A stretch of DNA of 34,145 nt from Silicimonas sp. (lineage in GTDB: Bacteria > Pseudomonadota > Alphaproteobacteria > Rhodobacterales > Rhodobacteraceae), in the NCBI GenBank assembly GCA_022824525.1, contig JAJDZT010000141.1:1-34145 (forward strand). Direction: 5' to 3'. Every line of letters starts with the position of its first letter. Within the stretch, counting starts at the first letter, position 1. Below, in pieces: positions 1 to 8,229 of the stretch. The position numbers and the translations under genes are program-made. The notes beneath the pieces are model-generated. The model was not told the origin of the DNA. It saw only the letters and a list, made by a program, of their open reading frames with translations, and did no database searches.

Positions 1-2
1 AT

Positions 3-134
3 GTTTGCAATCAGCAACAGGGCGGGCAAAGCCGAAACGGGATCACGCAATCACTGCCGAAAAAGCCGAACCCGAACCCGGATGACGTGCCGGCACGTCA
101 AACACCGCGTCAAAACCCGCAGAGAAAAAATTAG
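3..134 (+). other. Open frame entering from the left edge, possible C-terminal tail of an upstream gene
   Basis: One plus-strand frame is open from the window edge to a TAG at 132-134. It reads as a polar, Pro/Asn/Gln-rich stretch (for example PKKPNPNPDD), which could be the low-complexity C-terminus of a gene that starts outside the window. It could equally be chance. The 54 bases between it and the next start show no promoter I can defend. I do not recognise a family. Confidence 0.18.
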
Positions 135-188
135 CCGTGCGGTCGCGGCCCATGCAGGCTTCGTTTCCCAGGTAAATCCGGCAGATAC

Positions 189-662
189 ATGAGTGCGCGC
201 ACCCTCCTGACCAAAGCACGGGCTTGTGGCGCGACAATCGCCACCGCCGAAAGCTGCACGGGCGGATTGATCGCGGGCGAAATCACCGAAGTGCCGGGGT
301 CTTCGGACATTTTTGATCGCGGGTTTGTCACCTATTCCAATGACGCCAAGACAGAACTCCTGGGCGTTGCAGCTGCGCTGATCGAAACCCATGGCGCCGT
401 CAGTGAGCCGGTCGCGGAAGCGATGGCCAAGGGCGCGCTGGAAAGATCAAATGCAACGCTCGCGGTATCCGTTACCGGCGTGGCGGGACCGGGTGGAAGC
501 GACGCCAAACCCGAAGGCATGGTGTGTTTCGGTCTGGCCAATGCCGAAGGATGTCACACCGAGACTGTCCAGTTTGGTGCCATTGGTCGGCAAAACGTAC
601 GCCGGGCAACGGTCGAGCACGCGCTCAAGCTCTTGCTCTCGAAGCTGAACGGAACTCAATAG
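189..662 (+). CDS. pncC: CinA C-terminal domain protein, nicotinamide-nucleotide amidohydrolase (PncC) type
   Basis: This 157-residue protein consists only of the CinA C-terminal domain, with no N-terminal MoaB-like half. In this family the domain hydrolyses nicotinamide mononucleotide to nicotinate mononucleotide and ammonia, recycling NMN released for example by NAD-dependent DNA ligase. An NAD-dependent ligA lies 24 kb away in this window. Visible hallmarks are ATAESCTGG at residues 18-26, GFVTYSNDAK at 45-54 with the Tyr and Lys of the proposed Ser/Tyr/Lys active site, HGAVSEPVAEAMA, and VTGVAGPGGSDAKPEG. The ATG at 189 follows a short gap and fits the usual family N-terminus. The length is normal for stand-alone PncC proteins. 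Family assignment is firm; the exact substrate is inferred. Confidence 0.93.
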   Translation: MSARTLLTKARACGATIATAESCTGGLIAGEITEVPGSSDIFDRGFVTYSNDAKTELLGVAAALIETHGAVSEPVAEAMAKGALERSNATLAVSVTGVAGPGGSDAKPEGMVCFGLANAEGCHTETVQFGAIGRQNVRRATVEHALKLLLSKLNGTQ

Positions 663-816
663 GTGCTCACTTCAGCGTAAATGATCGCGCCCGCTTACGT
701 CAGGGCGTGCATAACAGCCCCCTGAATCCCCATATGAAGCCGAAGTGACCAAGTCTGTTCTTGCCAGATGGTCCAAGGACTGGTTCCATGTGGCCCGCAA
801 AACGGAAAGGATCGGC

Positions 817-2136
817 ATGAAACGACCGAAAGGCTTCGTGACACGGCAGGCCAAGCGCCTGAGCGATGGGGAAATCAACCGTCGTCGCTTTGTCATGTCC
901 GCCCTTTCGGCGGGTGTCACCATGCCCACCGCGCTCTCGCTCGCGTCCAAGGCGGAAGCACAGGTGCCCAAGGCCGGCGGAACGCTACGAATGGCGCTCG
1001 CAGCGGGATGCCCTTCCGACGGCCTCGACCCGCTTCAGGCCAACAATGCATTCACTCGTACGCTTGCCTTCGCACACGCCAACGCGCTTGTGGAGATCTC
1101 GCCCGATGGGGACGTTATTGGTGAACTTGCGGAGAGCTTCGAACCGTCCTCAGATTTCCGCAGATGGCGCTTCACGCTGCGACCGGACGTCGTATTTCAC
1201 GATGGCACGCCGTTTACTGCGGACGTGGCGCTCCACAATCTGGAGGCGTGGGTCGCCGCAGGTCAAATTCCCGTAATTACAGAAGCTTCTGTCGTCGCGC
1301 CCGACCAACTCGACATCACTTTGAGGGAAGGACAACAGGACTTTCCGCGCAGTCTTGCAGACCCGCGTTTCGTCCTGCTTTCACCCCAAAGCACACCGGA
1401 CCACCCTGTTGGCACCGGTCCTTACAGGATCAGCCGCTTCGAACCCGGCCGCCTTGTCGAATTGCGTCGAGCACCCGACTACTGGAAGGCGGGGCGAGGC
1501 CATTTCGACAGCGTGCAACTCATTTCCCTGCCGGATGCCTTGGCGCGGCAGACGGCGCTGATGACCGGGGAAGCTGACTTCGCCGACCGGATCGATCCGC
1601 GCGGTGTGGCCCTTCTTCAGCGAGAACCGACCCTCGCGGTAAGCGAAACCGAGGCCAGTCGGTCTCTCAACATTGCCTTCGCGCAGGACGCACAAGTGCC
1701 GGATCAACTCCGCACCGCGTTTCTGAAGAGCATTCCCGCGAACGCCATCGTCGAACGTGTTCTGCTTGGCCACGGATCTTGTGACGGCGTGGATTGCGAT
1801 TTGGATGCGGTTCGAGACCTCCTAGGCCAAACCGGCCACGGCGGAACGCTGAAGCTGATCGTTGACAGTGATCCCGTCGCACAAGAGGCCGCGCGGCTCA
1901 TTGCCGGAAATGCAGCTTCCGCAGGGTTGGGAATCCAGATCATCGGCGAGGAGCAGAACGCGGACTTGGCGCTCCGTATGCGCGATGCCGCTGCGCCAAT
2001 GCCCCCCGGCGACCACGTCATTCTGAAGGTCCATGACCTGAGCGCTCAAACCAAACGACTGAGTCGAATTCCCACATCTTTGGCGAATCCCGGCAAAAGC
2101 GATGAACGCCTCGTCGAATGCGCTTGGTTTGCGTGA
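817..2136 (+). CDS. ABC transporter substrate-binding protein, family 5-like, shortened and orphan
   Basis: This is a periplasmic solute-binding protein of the peptide/opine (SBP_bac_5) type. The N-terminus has a twin-arginine signal (NRRRF, then a hydrophobic stretch ending near ASKAEA). Family landmarks follow: GGTLRMAL, a DGDVIGELAESFE stretch, WRFTLRPDVVFHDGTPFTADV, and GTGPYRISRFEPG near the middle. ATG 817 is preferred because GGAAAGG sits 6 bases upstream; a GTG at 745 in the same frame has weaker support. From 817 the protein has 439 residues, against roughly 500-530 for the family. The loss is in the second lobe, where the usual N-P-F-x-D-x-R-V-R-Q-A block and the lysine/tyrosine-rich regions are missing or eroded. 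No permease or ATPase gene lies beside it. It may be a relic, or a binding protein that feeds a distant transporter. Confidence 0.8.
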   Translation: MKRPKGFVTRQAKRLSDGEINRRRFVMSALSAGVTMPTALSLASKAEAQVPKAGGTLRMALAAGCPSDGLDPLQANNAFTRTLAFAHANALVEISPDGDVIGELAESFEPSSDFRRWRFTLRPDVVFHDGTPFTADVALHNLEAWVAAGQIPVITEASVVAPDQLDITLREGQQDFPRSLADPRFVLLSPQSTPDHPVGTGPYRISRFEPGRLVELRRAPDYWKAGRGHFDSVQLISLPDALARQTALMTGEADFADRIDPRGVALLQREPTLAVSETEASRSLNIAFAQDAQVPDQLRTAFLKSIPANAIVERVLLGHGSCDGVDCDLDAVRDLLGQTGHGGTLKLIVDSDPVAQEAARLIAGNAASAGLGIQIIGEEQNADLALRMRDAAAPMPPGDHVILKVHDLSAQTKRLSRIPTSLANPGKSDERLVECAWFA

Positions 2137-2358
2137 CAGCGACAATCCCCACCGAAATTTCACATTGCATCTGAGCTCGGCAACGATGTTTTTCCGCACG
2201 CCGATTTTCTGTGCGATTGAACCGCTCTCCAATCCGCTCCGACATGAAATCGCCATGTTTCCGCCACAACCCGACAATGAAAAATCTATAAATTGCAATT
2301 AATTATCCGCAGTTGCGCGATAGAGAGTTCTGGTGGGCGTATTGGGAGACCGAGGGAA

Positions 2359-2643
2359 ATGACGGACATGTTGCAGCAAGCGCGGGAGCGGCACGAGCAG
2401 ATCGTGAAAGCCATTTCCGAACGTGAAGCAGATATTGAGAAACTGAAGGACGAGGCCGAGAAACTCGACCTTTTCGTCTCGCTCGCGAAAGAATTGTTCG
2501 CCCAAAAGTCCGAAAAACCGACTGAGCGGCCTTCACAGCCGACGACGACCGCTGCCCCCGCACCGCAGCCTCAGCCGCAGCCCCAAGCTTCGGCAGAAGC
2601 GTCTCAGCGCGTCATGCCCATGCGCCAGCCGCAAAGCGCCTGA
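2359..2643 (+). CDS. Small coiled-coil protein with Pro/Gln-rich tail, unknown function
   Basis: I do not recognise a family. The product (94 residues from ATG 2359, 91 from ATG 2368) has two parts. Residues about 1-55 are highly charged and heptad-like (HEQIVKAISEREADIEKLKD), predicting a coiled coil. The rest is a low-complexity tail with PAPQPQPQPQ and Ala/Ser. There is no signal peptide or membrane segment. GAGGGA at 2352-2357 sits too close to the first ATG and about 10 bases from the second, so 2368 may be the true start. The GC-rich third positions and a strong terminator directly after the stop support a real, separately transcribed gene. Its upstream region holds an AT-rich patch (2285-2310). 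Confidence 0.6.
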   Translation: MTDMLQQARERHEQIVKAISEREADIEKLKDEAEKLDLFVSLAKELFAQKSEKPTERPSQPTTTAAPAPQPQPQPQASAEASQRVMPMRQPQSA

Positions 2644-2666
2644 CCCCAAGCGTTCGAATGGAATTC

Positions 2667-2703
2667 AAGGGTGCACTGTCAAAAGTGCACCCTTCTTCGT
2701 TTT
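2667..2703 (+). terminator. Rho-independent terminator after the coiled-coil gene
   Basis: An 11-base-pair perfect stem, AAGGGTGCACT at 2667-2677 and AGTGCACCCTT at 2684-2694, encloses a 6-base loop. It is followed on the plus strand by a T-rich run to 2703. It sits 23 bases after the stop codon at 2643 and also borders the stop of the convergent aroG gene. The minus side lacks a T-run, so it acts mainly on plus-strand transcripts. Confidence 0.85.
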
Positions 2704-4072
2704 AGCCCACCGCAGCCTGAGCCGCACTTTGACGTCGCGCCGAAAGCTCTTCCGCCACAAGGAAGGCAAGTTCCAGCGACTGCGATGCGTTCAGGCGCGG
2801 GTCGCACGCCGTGTGGTACCTATCCGACAGGTCTTCGTCCGTGACGGCACGGACACCGCCGGTGCACTCGGTCACGTCCTGGCCGGTCATCTCGAAATGC
2901 ACGCCGCCGGGGATCGTGCCTTCTGCCGCGTGAACCTGGAAGAACTCGCGAACCTCCCGCAGCACGCTTTCGAATGGTCGCGTCTTGTACCCGGTCGAGG
3001 ACTTGATCGTGTTGCCGTGCATCGGGTCACAGGACCAGAGGACATTCGCACCCTCCTCCTGAACCGTCTTGATGAGGCGCGGCAGGTGCTCGCCCACTGA
3101 TCCGGCACCGAAACGCGCGATCAATGTCAGACGCCCGGCTTCATTCTCCGGGTTCAGCTTGGCCATCAGCACCTTGAGGTCTTCGGCCGTCGTCGACGGC
3201 CCACACTTGAGACCGATCGGATTGGCCACACCACGGCAGAATTCGACATGCGCGCCATCAGGCTGACGCGTCCGGTCGCCGATCCAGATCAGGTGACCCG
3301 ATCCAGCAATCGTCTGGCCGGAGGTAGAATCCACCCGCGTCAGCGCCTCTTCATACTCAAGAAGCAGCGCCTCGTGGCTGGTATAGAAATCCACGGTGCC
3401 CAACTCGGAATTCGTGGCCGCCGTCATTCCGGCTGCGGCCATGAAATCGAGCGTGTCCTGTATGCGACCGGCGATATCGCGGTATTTCTCGGCTTCGTCG
3501 CCATCTGTGAAGCCCAGAGTCCAAGCGTGCACCCGGTGCACGTCCGCGAAACCACCCTTCGAGAAAGCCCGCAGCAGGTTCAGCGTCGCCGCCGCTTGAG
3601 TGTAGGCCTGAAGCATTTTCTCAGGCGCCGGAATGCGCGCCTCGGGTGTGAAGTCCAGTTCGTTGATGATGTCGCCGCGATAGCTTGGCAGCTCCACACC
3701 ATCCTTGACCTCAACAGGCGCAGACCGCGGCTTTGCGAACTGGCCCGCCATGCGACCGACTTTGACCACGGGCACTTTCGCGCCATACGTCAGGACCATC
3801 GCCATCTGCAGCATAACTTTGAACGTGTCTCGGATGTTGTCTGCCGAAAACTCCGCAAAACTCTCCGCGCAATCGCCGCCCTGCAACAGGAAGGCCTCAC
3901 CGCGCGAGGCTGCGCCGAGCTTCGCCTTCAATGATCGCGCCTCGCCCGCAAAGACAAGCGGGGGATACTTTGCAAGCTGTGCTTCTACTGCATTCAGCCG
4001 GGCTGCATCCGTATAGTCCGGCATCTGCACCCGCGGCTTGCTACGCCAACTGGATTTCTGCCATTCGCTCAT
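2702..4072 (-). CDS. aroG: 3-deoxy-7-phosphoheptulonate synthase, class II (DAHP synthase)
   Basis: The enzyme condenses phosphoenolpyruvate with erythrose 4-phosphate to DAHP, the first step of the shikimate pathway to aromatic amino acids. It is the plant-like class II form. The 456 residues from ATG 4072 match the family length. Hallmarks are the N-terminal [22 protein letters not shown] at about 64-72 with the metal-binding Cys68, [59 protein letters not shown] and [12 protein letters not shown]. An in-frame upstream start at 4087 is less likely because homologues begin MSEW. A good sigma-70-type promoter lies just upstream (4108-4135). Feedback regulation cannot be judged from the sequence. 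Confidence 0.97.
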   Translation of the reverse strand: MSEWQKSSWRSKPRVQMPDYTDAARLNAVEAQLAKYPPLVFAGEARSLKAKLGAASRGEAFLLQGGDCAESFAEFSADNIRDTFKVMLQMAMVLTYGAKVPVVKVGRMAGQFAKPRSAPVEVKDGVELPSYRGDIINELDFTPEARIPAPEKMLQAYTQAAATLNLLRAFSKGGFADVHRVHAWTLGFTDGDEAEKYRDIAGRIQDTLDFMAAAGMTAATNSELGTVDFYTSHEALLLEYEEALTRVDSTSGQTIAGSGHLIWIGDRTRQPDGAHVEFCRGVANPIGLKCGPSTTAEDLKVLMAKLNPENEAGRLTLIARFGAGSVGEHLPRLIKTVQEEGANVLWSCDPMHGNTIKSSTGYKTRPFESVLREVREFFQVHAAEGTIPGGVHFEMTGQDVTECTGGVRAVTDEDLSDRYHTACDPRLNASQSLELAFLVAEELSARRQSAAQAAVG

Positions 4073-4107
4073 CTCTAGGATCCTCAATCGGAAAGTTGCG
4101 ACGTCCG

Positions 4108-4135
4108 GTTATAGGGGCTTCGAGCCGGGTTGCAA
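4108..4135 (-). promoter_or_regulatory. Predicted sigma-70-type promoter of aroG
   Basis: Read on the minus strand there is TTGCAA (4135-4130), a 16-base spacer and TATAAC (4113-4108). This resembles the -35/-10 consensus closely for a GC-rich genome. It lies about 35 bases upstream of the aroG start and inside the 84-base gap after the Hint-domain gene. aroG is therefore probably transcribed on its own. Confidence 0.6.
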
Positions 4136-4156
4136 ACAGCTAGCGTGACATGCGGC

Positions 4157-5194
4157 TCACTGCACAAAGCCGCGCAGTGCCCGCGCCTCCCGCATGGCGA
4201 TAACCGGTCTCACCAATTCAGGGCGCCGCATCTCGCTCCCACGCAATTCAGGACCGAACAGTGCGGCAAGCTCTCGCAGGCCATGAAGTTCTGCGCCACG
4301 CGCAATCCGCCCACCCGGAAACAGGCTTTCGGTGATTGCGCCGTCGCTGACCAGAAGCTGGTGACGATCGAACAGCAGGTGGTGATATTGGACGGGTCTC
4401 ACCTGCTCCAAGACTTGCACGGTTCGGCCGTTTATCAGCGCTTTGGCCGGGACCAGAACTTCCGACTCGCCATAAAGCAATTCCGCACGCCACCCTTGGA
4501 TCAGCACCCTGTGCTGAGGGGAAAGTCGCATGGCATGCGCGTTGCCGACCGCTCCCTTTGCGAAATGAACCGGGCGCAGCTCTGGGCGGTTGGTAAGTCG
4601 TGCTGTCGTTACAACCGTGGTCATGTTCCGCAAAAGCGGCTGCGGCCCGTCGTCAATTGTTTCGATCAGATCGCCCGCTGTCAGTGTTTCCACAAGGCGC
4701 TCGCCTCCGGGTGTTCGAATGCGCGTTCCGGACACGAAACAGGGAATGTCATCGTAAGGATCGTCTTGACCGTCCGTTGCGGAAGCGATCGTGAAGGTTT
4801 GGCCCGCTTGCGGTAAGGTTGGGCCGCTCAAACCAACATTCACGCCATTGATGCGGACCACATAATACGTGTCGCCGTCCGTCGTGGTGAAGGCGAATTC
4901 CAGCTCGACCTGATCTTCCGGTGTTCCGCCTGAGCTAGGGGGCCCATAAGTCACTCCGTTGATCGTAACCGGTTCGGCCACCAATTGGTTGTTGGCACCG
5001 GTAGAGTTGCCGGGAGGATCAATGAAACCGTCGTCGAATTCGTCGTCGTCATCATCGATCTGGATGGTAATCGGCGACGCATCACTAGCAATCGTATAGG
5101 TATCACCGAGCACAGAGTTACCGACTGTGTCGGTCGTGGTGAACGAAGGCGACACATCGTCGAACGCGATTATGGCGATCGAGTAGACAGGCAC
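4157..5194 (-). CDS. Hint-domain (hedgehog/intein-like) protein
   Basis: This protein carries a bacterial Hint_2-type domain, related to hedgehog and intein autoprocessing domains. Such proteins are common in roseobacters, often in many paralogues of unknown role. From GTG 5194 it has 345 residues. The first 150 are an acidic, Asp- and Thr-rich beta-type region (ITIQIDDDDDEFDDGF). The Hint part begins at DIPCFVSGTRIRTPGGE, with Cys152 in the position of the autoprocessing nucleophile. It continues through LSPQHRVLIQGWRAELL, with the TxxH-like histidine, and QYHHLLFDRHQLLVSDG. There is no signal peptide. GTG 5194 is preferred because GAGAGAGG lies 10 bases upstream and the product then starts with PVYSIAI; ATG 5221 in the same frame is an alternative. 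Whether it splices or cleaves itself is not known. Confidence 0.85.
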   Translation of the reverse strand: MPVYSIAIIAFDDVSPSFTTTDTVGNSVLGDTYTIASDASPITIQIDDDDDEFDDGFIDPPGNSTGANNQLVAEPVTINGVTYGPPSSGGTPEDQVELEFAFTTTDGDTYYVVRINGVNVGLSGPTLPQAGQTFTIASATDGQDDPYDDIPCFVSGTRIRTPGGERLVETLTAGDLIETIDDGPQPLLRNMTTVVTTARLTNRPELRPVHFAKGAVGNAHAMRLSPQHRVLIQGWRAELLYGESEVLVPAKALINGRTVQVLEQVRPVQYHHLLFDRHQLLVSDGAITESLFPGGRIARGAELHGLRELAALFGPELRGSEMRRPELVRPVIAMREARALRGFVQ

Positions 5195-5232
5195 TGGCAG
5201 CACACCCTCTCTCAATGACATCCGTGACAGAA

Positions 5233-5248
5233 GGTTAAGAGAGGTTAA
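5233..5248. promoter_or_regulatory. Direct repeat GGTTAA, 10-base period, between the Hint and GlxA genes
   Basis: GGTTAA occurs at 5233-5238 and again at 5243-5248. The TTAA cores are 6 bases apart, one base short of the canonical CtrA box (TTAA-N7-TTAA). The site lies in the 184-base divergent region between the Hint-domain gene and the AraC-type regulator. It could be a direct-repeat operator for either gene. No binding protein can be named. Confidence 0.3.
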
Positions 5249-5378
5249 CTCACCCGGCAATGCAGCCAACGTGAGAACGGCGGTTTCCAGCAAGCCGTGC
5301 ACAAAATTTCCGCATCTTGCCGCGCCCCCGGGAATGGTGTTGAGATAGGTCCAACACCTGTCGCAAAAGGATCCCGCG

Positions 5379-6383
5379 ATGGCAGACATATCGGTGCAGA
5401 CCATTGCGCTCGACGCGCCGGAAAAGCCGCGCCGCTTTGTCTTTGTGCTGTTGGATCAGTTCACATTGCTTTGCTACGCCTGTGCCGTTGAAAGCCTGCG
5501 GATTGCGAACCGCATGGCAGGGCAGCCTCTCTACGAATGGCGCGTGATCGGCGAAGGCGGTGAAATCGCGACGTGCTCAGCCGGAACGGAGTTCCGCCTC
5601 GACGGCGACCTCAGCGAGACCAACCGCGACGACACGATCGTTCTCTGCGGCGGGATCGATGTGGCCTCCGCCACCACCAAGGGCGTACTGAACTGGGTGC
5701 GGCGCGAAGCGCGACGCGGTGTTTCGATCGGCGGCCTTTGCACCGCCGGTTACTCTCTTGCGAAAGCCGGACTGCTGGATGGCAAGAAGGCGACCATTCA
5801 CTGGGAAAACCAGGACAGCTTTGTCGAAGAGTTCGAAGAGGTGACCTTGACCAAGTCGGTCTTCGTAACTGACGGCAAGTTCTTCACGACTGCAGGCGGT
5901 ACCGCCTCCATCGACCTCATGCTGAAGTTCATAGCCGACGACCACGGAGAAGAACTGGCAGGAGCCGTGGCGGATCAGTTGATCTACACGACGATCCGCA
6001 CGGATCAGGACACGCAGCGCCTTTCCGTGCCGACGCGCATCGGCGTCCGGCATCCCAAGCTTTCAAGTGTCATCCAGATGATGGAACAGAACATCGAAGA
6101 ACCGAAAAGCCCCTCGATCCTTGCACGCGACGTTGGCATGTCCACCCGCCAGCTGGAGCGCCTGTTCCGCCGCTACCTCAATCGCTCTCCCAAGCGGTAT
6201 TACATGGAACTGAGGCTTCAGAAGGCGCGCAACCTGTTGATGCAGACCGATATGAGCGTGATTAACGTGGCTCTTGCCTGCGGCTTCACCTCACCATCGC
6301 ATTTTTCCAAATGCTATCGCGCGCAATACAACACAACGCCTTATCGCGAGCGCGGCGCTCAGGCGGCACGACTGGCAATCTGA
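5379..6383 (+). CDS. GlxA family transcriptional regulator (DJ-1/PfpI-like domain plus AraC HTH)
   Basis: This 334-residue cytoplasmic regulator has two domains. Residues about 18-190 form a DJ-1/PfpI-like sensor domain, with FVLLDQFTLLCYACAVESLR at the start and GGLCTAGYSLAKAG placing Cys121 at the nucleophile elbow. Residues about 225-330 are an AraC-type double helix-turn-helix, with SILARDVGMSTRQLERLFRR and then VALACGFTSPSHFSKCYR. Relatives include GbdR-like regulators of choline and glycine betaine use, but the effector here is unknown. AAGGA lies about 8 bases before ATG 5379. It transcribes away from the Hint gene and is not obviously linked to the downstream cupin operon, which has its own operator after a 182-base gap. 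Confidence 0.93.
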   Translation: MADISVQTIALDAPEKPRRFVFVLLDQFTLLCYACAVESLRIANRMAGQPLYEWRVIGEGGEIATCSAGTEFRLDGDLSETNRDDTIVLCGGIDVASATTKGVLNWVRREARRGVSIGGLCTAGYSLAKAGLLDGKKATIHWENQDSFVEEFEEVTLTKSVFVTDGKFFTTAGGTASIDLMLKFIADDHGEELAGAVADQLIYTTIRTDQDTQRLSVPTRIGVRHPKLSSVIQMMEQNIEEPKSPSILARDVGMSTRQLERLFRRYLNRSPKRYYMELRLQKARNLLMQTDMSVINVALACGFTSPSHFSKCYRAQYNTTPYRERGAQAARLAI

Positions 6384-6504
6384 AGTCCCGGCTCTCACGG
6401 ACTGGTCGGCCAGAGCCTCATTCTTAACCCAGGACGCACCACCCGAAGACGGGCAGTCTCACGAACTCGTCATTCGGGCTCGGTTGCCAAATCATAGAAA
6501 TACC

Positions 6505-6520
6505 TACCTACTGATAGGTA
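6505..6520. promoter_or_regulatory. Predicted TetR-type operator in front of the cupin operon
   Basis: TACCTA-CTGA-TAGGTA is a 16-base inverted repeat with perfect 6-base arms, in an AT-rich patch 45 bases upstream of the cupin start. An extra TACC overlaps on the left (6501). Palindromes of this size and form are typical of TetR-family operators. The last gene of the same operon encodes a TetR protein, so negative autoregulation is the simple reading. That link is inference. Confidence 0.6.
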
Positions 6521-6565
6521 AGCATCCAAGCGCTTGCATTTCTTGCCCGGGAAGGAGACCGAAAC

Positions 6566-7237
6566 ATGCGCGTTAACGCTGAGTTTGATGAACGCACCCT
6601 CGTTCGTTTCGAAGAGAGCGAGTGGGTCCCCTCGCCCATGCAAGGTGTCGAGCGGAAGATGCTCGACAGGATTGGTGACGAAGTCGCGCGGGCGACGACA
6701 ATTGTCCGGTTTGCGCCCGGCAGCGCGTTCTCTCCTCACACGCATGACGGCGGCGAAGAGTATCTCGTCCTCGATGGCACCTTCCAGGATGAGGACGGAG
6801 ACTTCCCCATTGGGTCGTATGTCAGAAATCCGCCGACGTCATCGCACACGCCTGCGGCCCAGGATGGCGCCACGATCCTTGTTAAGCTGCATCAGTTCGA
6901 CAAGGCCGACCGGACGCAGGTTCAGATCGACAGCAGGTCGGCGGCCTGGATCGCGGTTCAGGACGGTGTGGAAGTACTGCCGCTGCATGAAGATGCGCGC
7001 GAAACGGTCTCCATGGAGCACTGGGATGCGGGAACATCACGCACGATCGATGCGTCTGGTGGATTGGAAATCCTCGTCATCGAAGGCCATCTGACCGAGG
7101 GCAACGACACGTTGAACCGATGGGATTGGTTGCGTCTGCCTGTCGGATCGCGGCTAAAGGCGACGGCGGGAGCCGCAGGTGCCCGCGTTTGGATCAAAAC
7201 CGGTCATTTGCGCCACGTCAGCGATCGCGCCCAATGA
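6566..7237 (+). CDS. ChrR-like double-cupin protein
   Basis: This 223-residue protein has a metal-binding cupin of the type found in the C-terminal half of ChrR anti-sigma factors, but with no zinc anti-sigma part and no neighbouring ECF sigma gene. The first cupin is canonical. PGSAFSPHTHDGGEEYLVLDG at about 51-71 supplies His58, His60 and a glutamate, and SYVRNPPTSSH supplies His94. A second, degenerate cupin (about 115-220) keeps LEILVIEGHLTEG and WLRLPVGS but lacks the histidine pair. AAGGAG lies about 9 bases before ATG 6566. The stop overlaps the ATG of the next gene (ATGA), so the two are translationally coupled. A dioxygenase or small-molecule-binding role is possible; the substrate is unknown. 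Confidence 0.88.
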   Translation: MRVNAEFDERTLVRFEESEWVPSPMQGVERKMLDRIGDEVARATTIVRFAPGSAFSPHTHDGGEEYLVLDGTFQDEDGDFPIGSYVRNPPTSSHTPAAQDGATILVKLHQFDKADRTQVQIDSRSAAWIAVQDGVEVLPLHEDARETVSMEHWDAGTSRTIDASGGLEILVIEGHLTEGNDTLNRWDWLRLPVGSRLKATAGAAGARVWIKTGHLRHVSDRAQ

Positions 7238-8229
7238 ATCTCGACGCGGAAATTGCCATCGTCGGTGCGGGACTTGCTGGCCTCGCGCTCGCTCGCGCGC
7301 TCAAAACCGAAGGGCGAAGCATTGTCGTTCTGGAAGCGCGGGGACGCGTCGGCGGTCGTGTGCTCTCCCAAGATGGCTACGACCTTGGGCCAGCGTGGAT
7401 CTGGCCGCACAACCGCCGCCTGCTCGCACTTGCCGAGGAGTTGGGCCTCGGTGTCTTTCCACAATACAGCGCAGGACGGCTCGTGTTCGAAGATGCGAAT
7501 GGCATCGTGCGACGGGATCTCGAGTTCGCCACGATGGGCGGCGCCCTGCGCATTGCGGGCGGGATCGGTCAGATCACCAACGTTCTCGCGAACGATTTGG
7601 CCGATGTCCTTCATCTCGAAACCCCCGTCGAACAGATAACGGAAGACGCGCGCGGTGCCATGATCACGGCGCGCAACCGAACCGTCCGCTCCGACCGCGT
7701 TGTTCTTGCGCTGCCGCCGCGCATCGCGGCAGGACTGGGATTTCAGGTTCCGGACGTGCCAACATGGATGGCCGGACATGCCAAGCTGATTGCGGTCTAC
7801 GACACTCCATTCTGGCGCAGTGCAGGATTGAACGGAGATGCTGTTTCGCACCTAGGCCCCCTGATGGAAATCCACGACGCGTCGCCGATGGGGTCAGCGC
7901 AAGGCGCGCTCTTTGGTTTTGCGGCCCCGGGATCGGCGCGACATGCTGAATTCTCCGCGCAGGCGATCGCACAACTCGGTCGGCTCTTCGGTGACGAAGC
8001 CGCACGACCGAAAGACGTCATGCTAAAGGATTGGAGCGCGGATCCCGCAACAGCAACACCCGCCGATCTGACGCCACCCGCATCGCACCCCCATTACAGA
8101 CCGATCGCGTCCAGCGGGCGGGTAATCTTCGCTGGCACCGAAACAGCGCCCGGCGACGGCGGTTTTCTTGAAGGGGCTCTTGAATCTGCCGCCATGGCAC
8201 ACGCACAACTGACAAGGGCCGAAGCATGA
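7234..8229 (+). CDS. FAD-dependent amine-oxidase-like flavoprotein
   Basis: The product belongs to the flavin amine oxidase superfamily. The N-terminal Rossmann motif is AIVGAGLAGLALARAL followed by VVLEARGRVGGRV. The C-terminus holds the second FAD signature, RVIFAGTETAPGDGGFLEGA. At 331 residues it is shorter than classical monoamine oxidases (about 450), so the substrate domain is reduced. ATG 7234 overlaps the cupin stop; a longer in-frame start at 7120 would lie inside the cupin gene and is rejected. Its own stop overlaps the TetR start by ATGA. The substrate could be an amine or another small oxidisable molecule, and cannot be told from the sequence. There is no signal peptide. Confidence 0.87.
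   Translation: MNLDAEIAIVGAGLAGLALARALKTEGRSIVVLEARGRVGGRVLSQDGYDLGPAWIWPHNRRLLALAEELGLGVFPQYSAGRLVFEDANGIVRRDLEFATMGGALRIAGGIGQITNVLANDLADVLHLETPVEQITEDARGAMITARNRTVRSDRVVLALPPRIAAGLGFQVPDVPTWMAGHAKLIAVYDTPFWRSAGLNGDAVSHLGPLMEIHDASPMGSAQGALFGFAAPGSARHAEFSAQAIAQLGRLFGDEAARPKDVMLKDWSADPATATPADLTPPASHPHYRPIASSGRVIFAGTETAPGDGGFLEGALESAAMAHAQLTRAEA

Noticed and set aside
3248..3934. 228-codon plus-strand frame opposite aroG
   Set aside because: It is a shadow of the DAHP synthase gene, with no ribosome site and Arg/His-rich composition.
7120..7233. Longer start for the flavin oxidase gene
   Set aside because: The extra 38 residues lie inside the cupin frame, and ATG 7234 with its ATGA overlap fits the FAD motif spacing.
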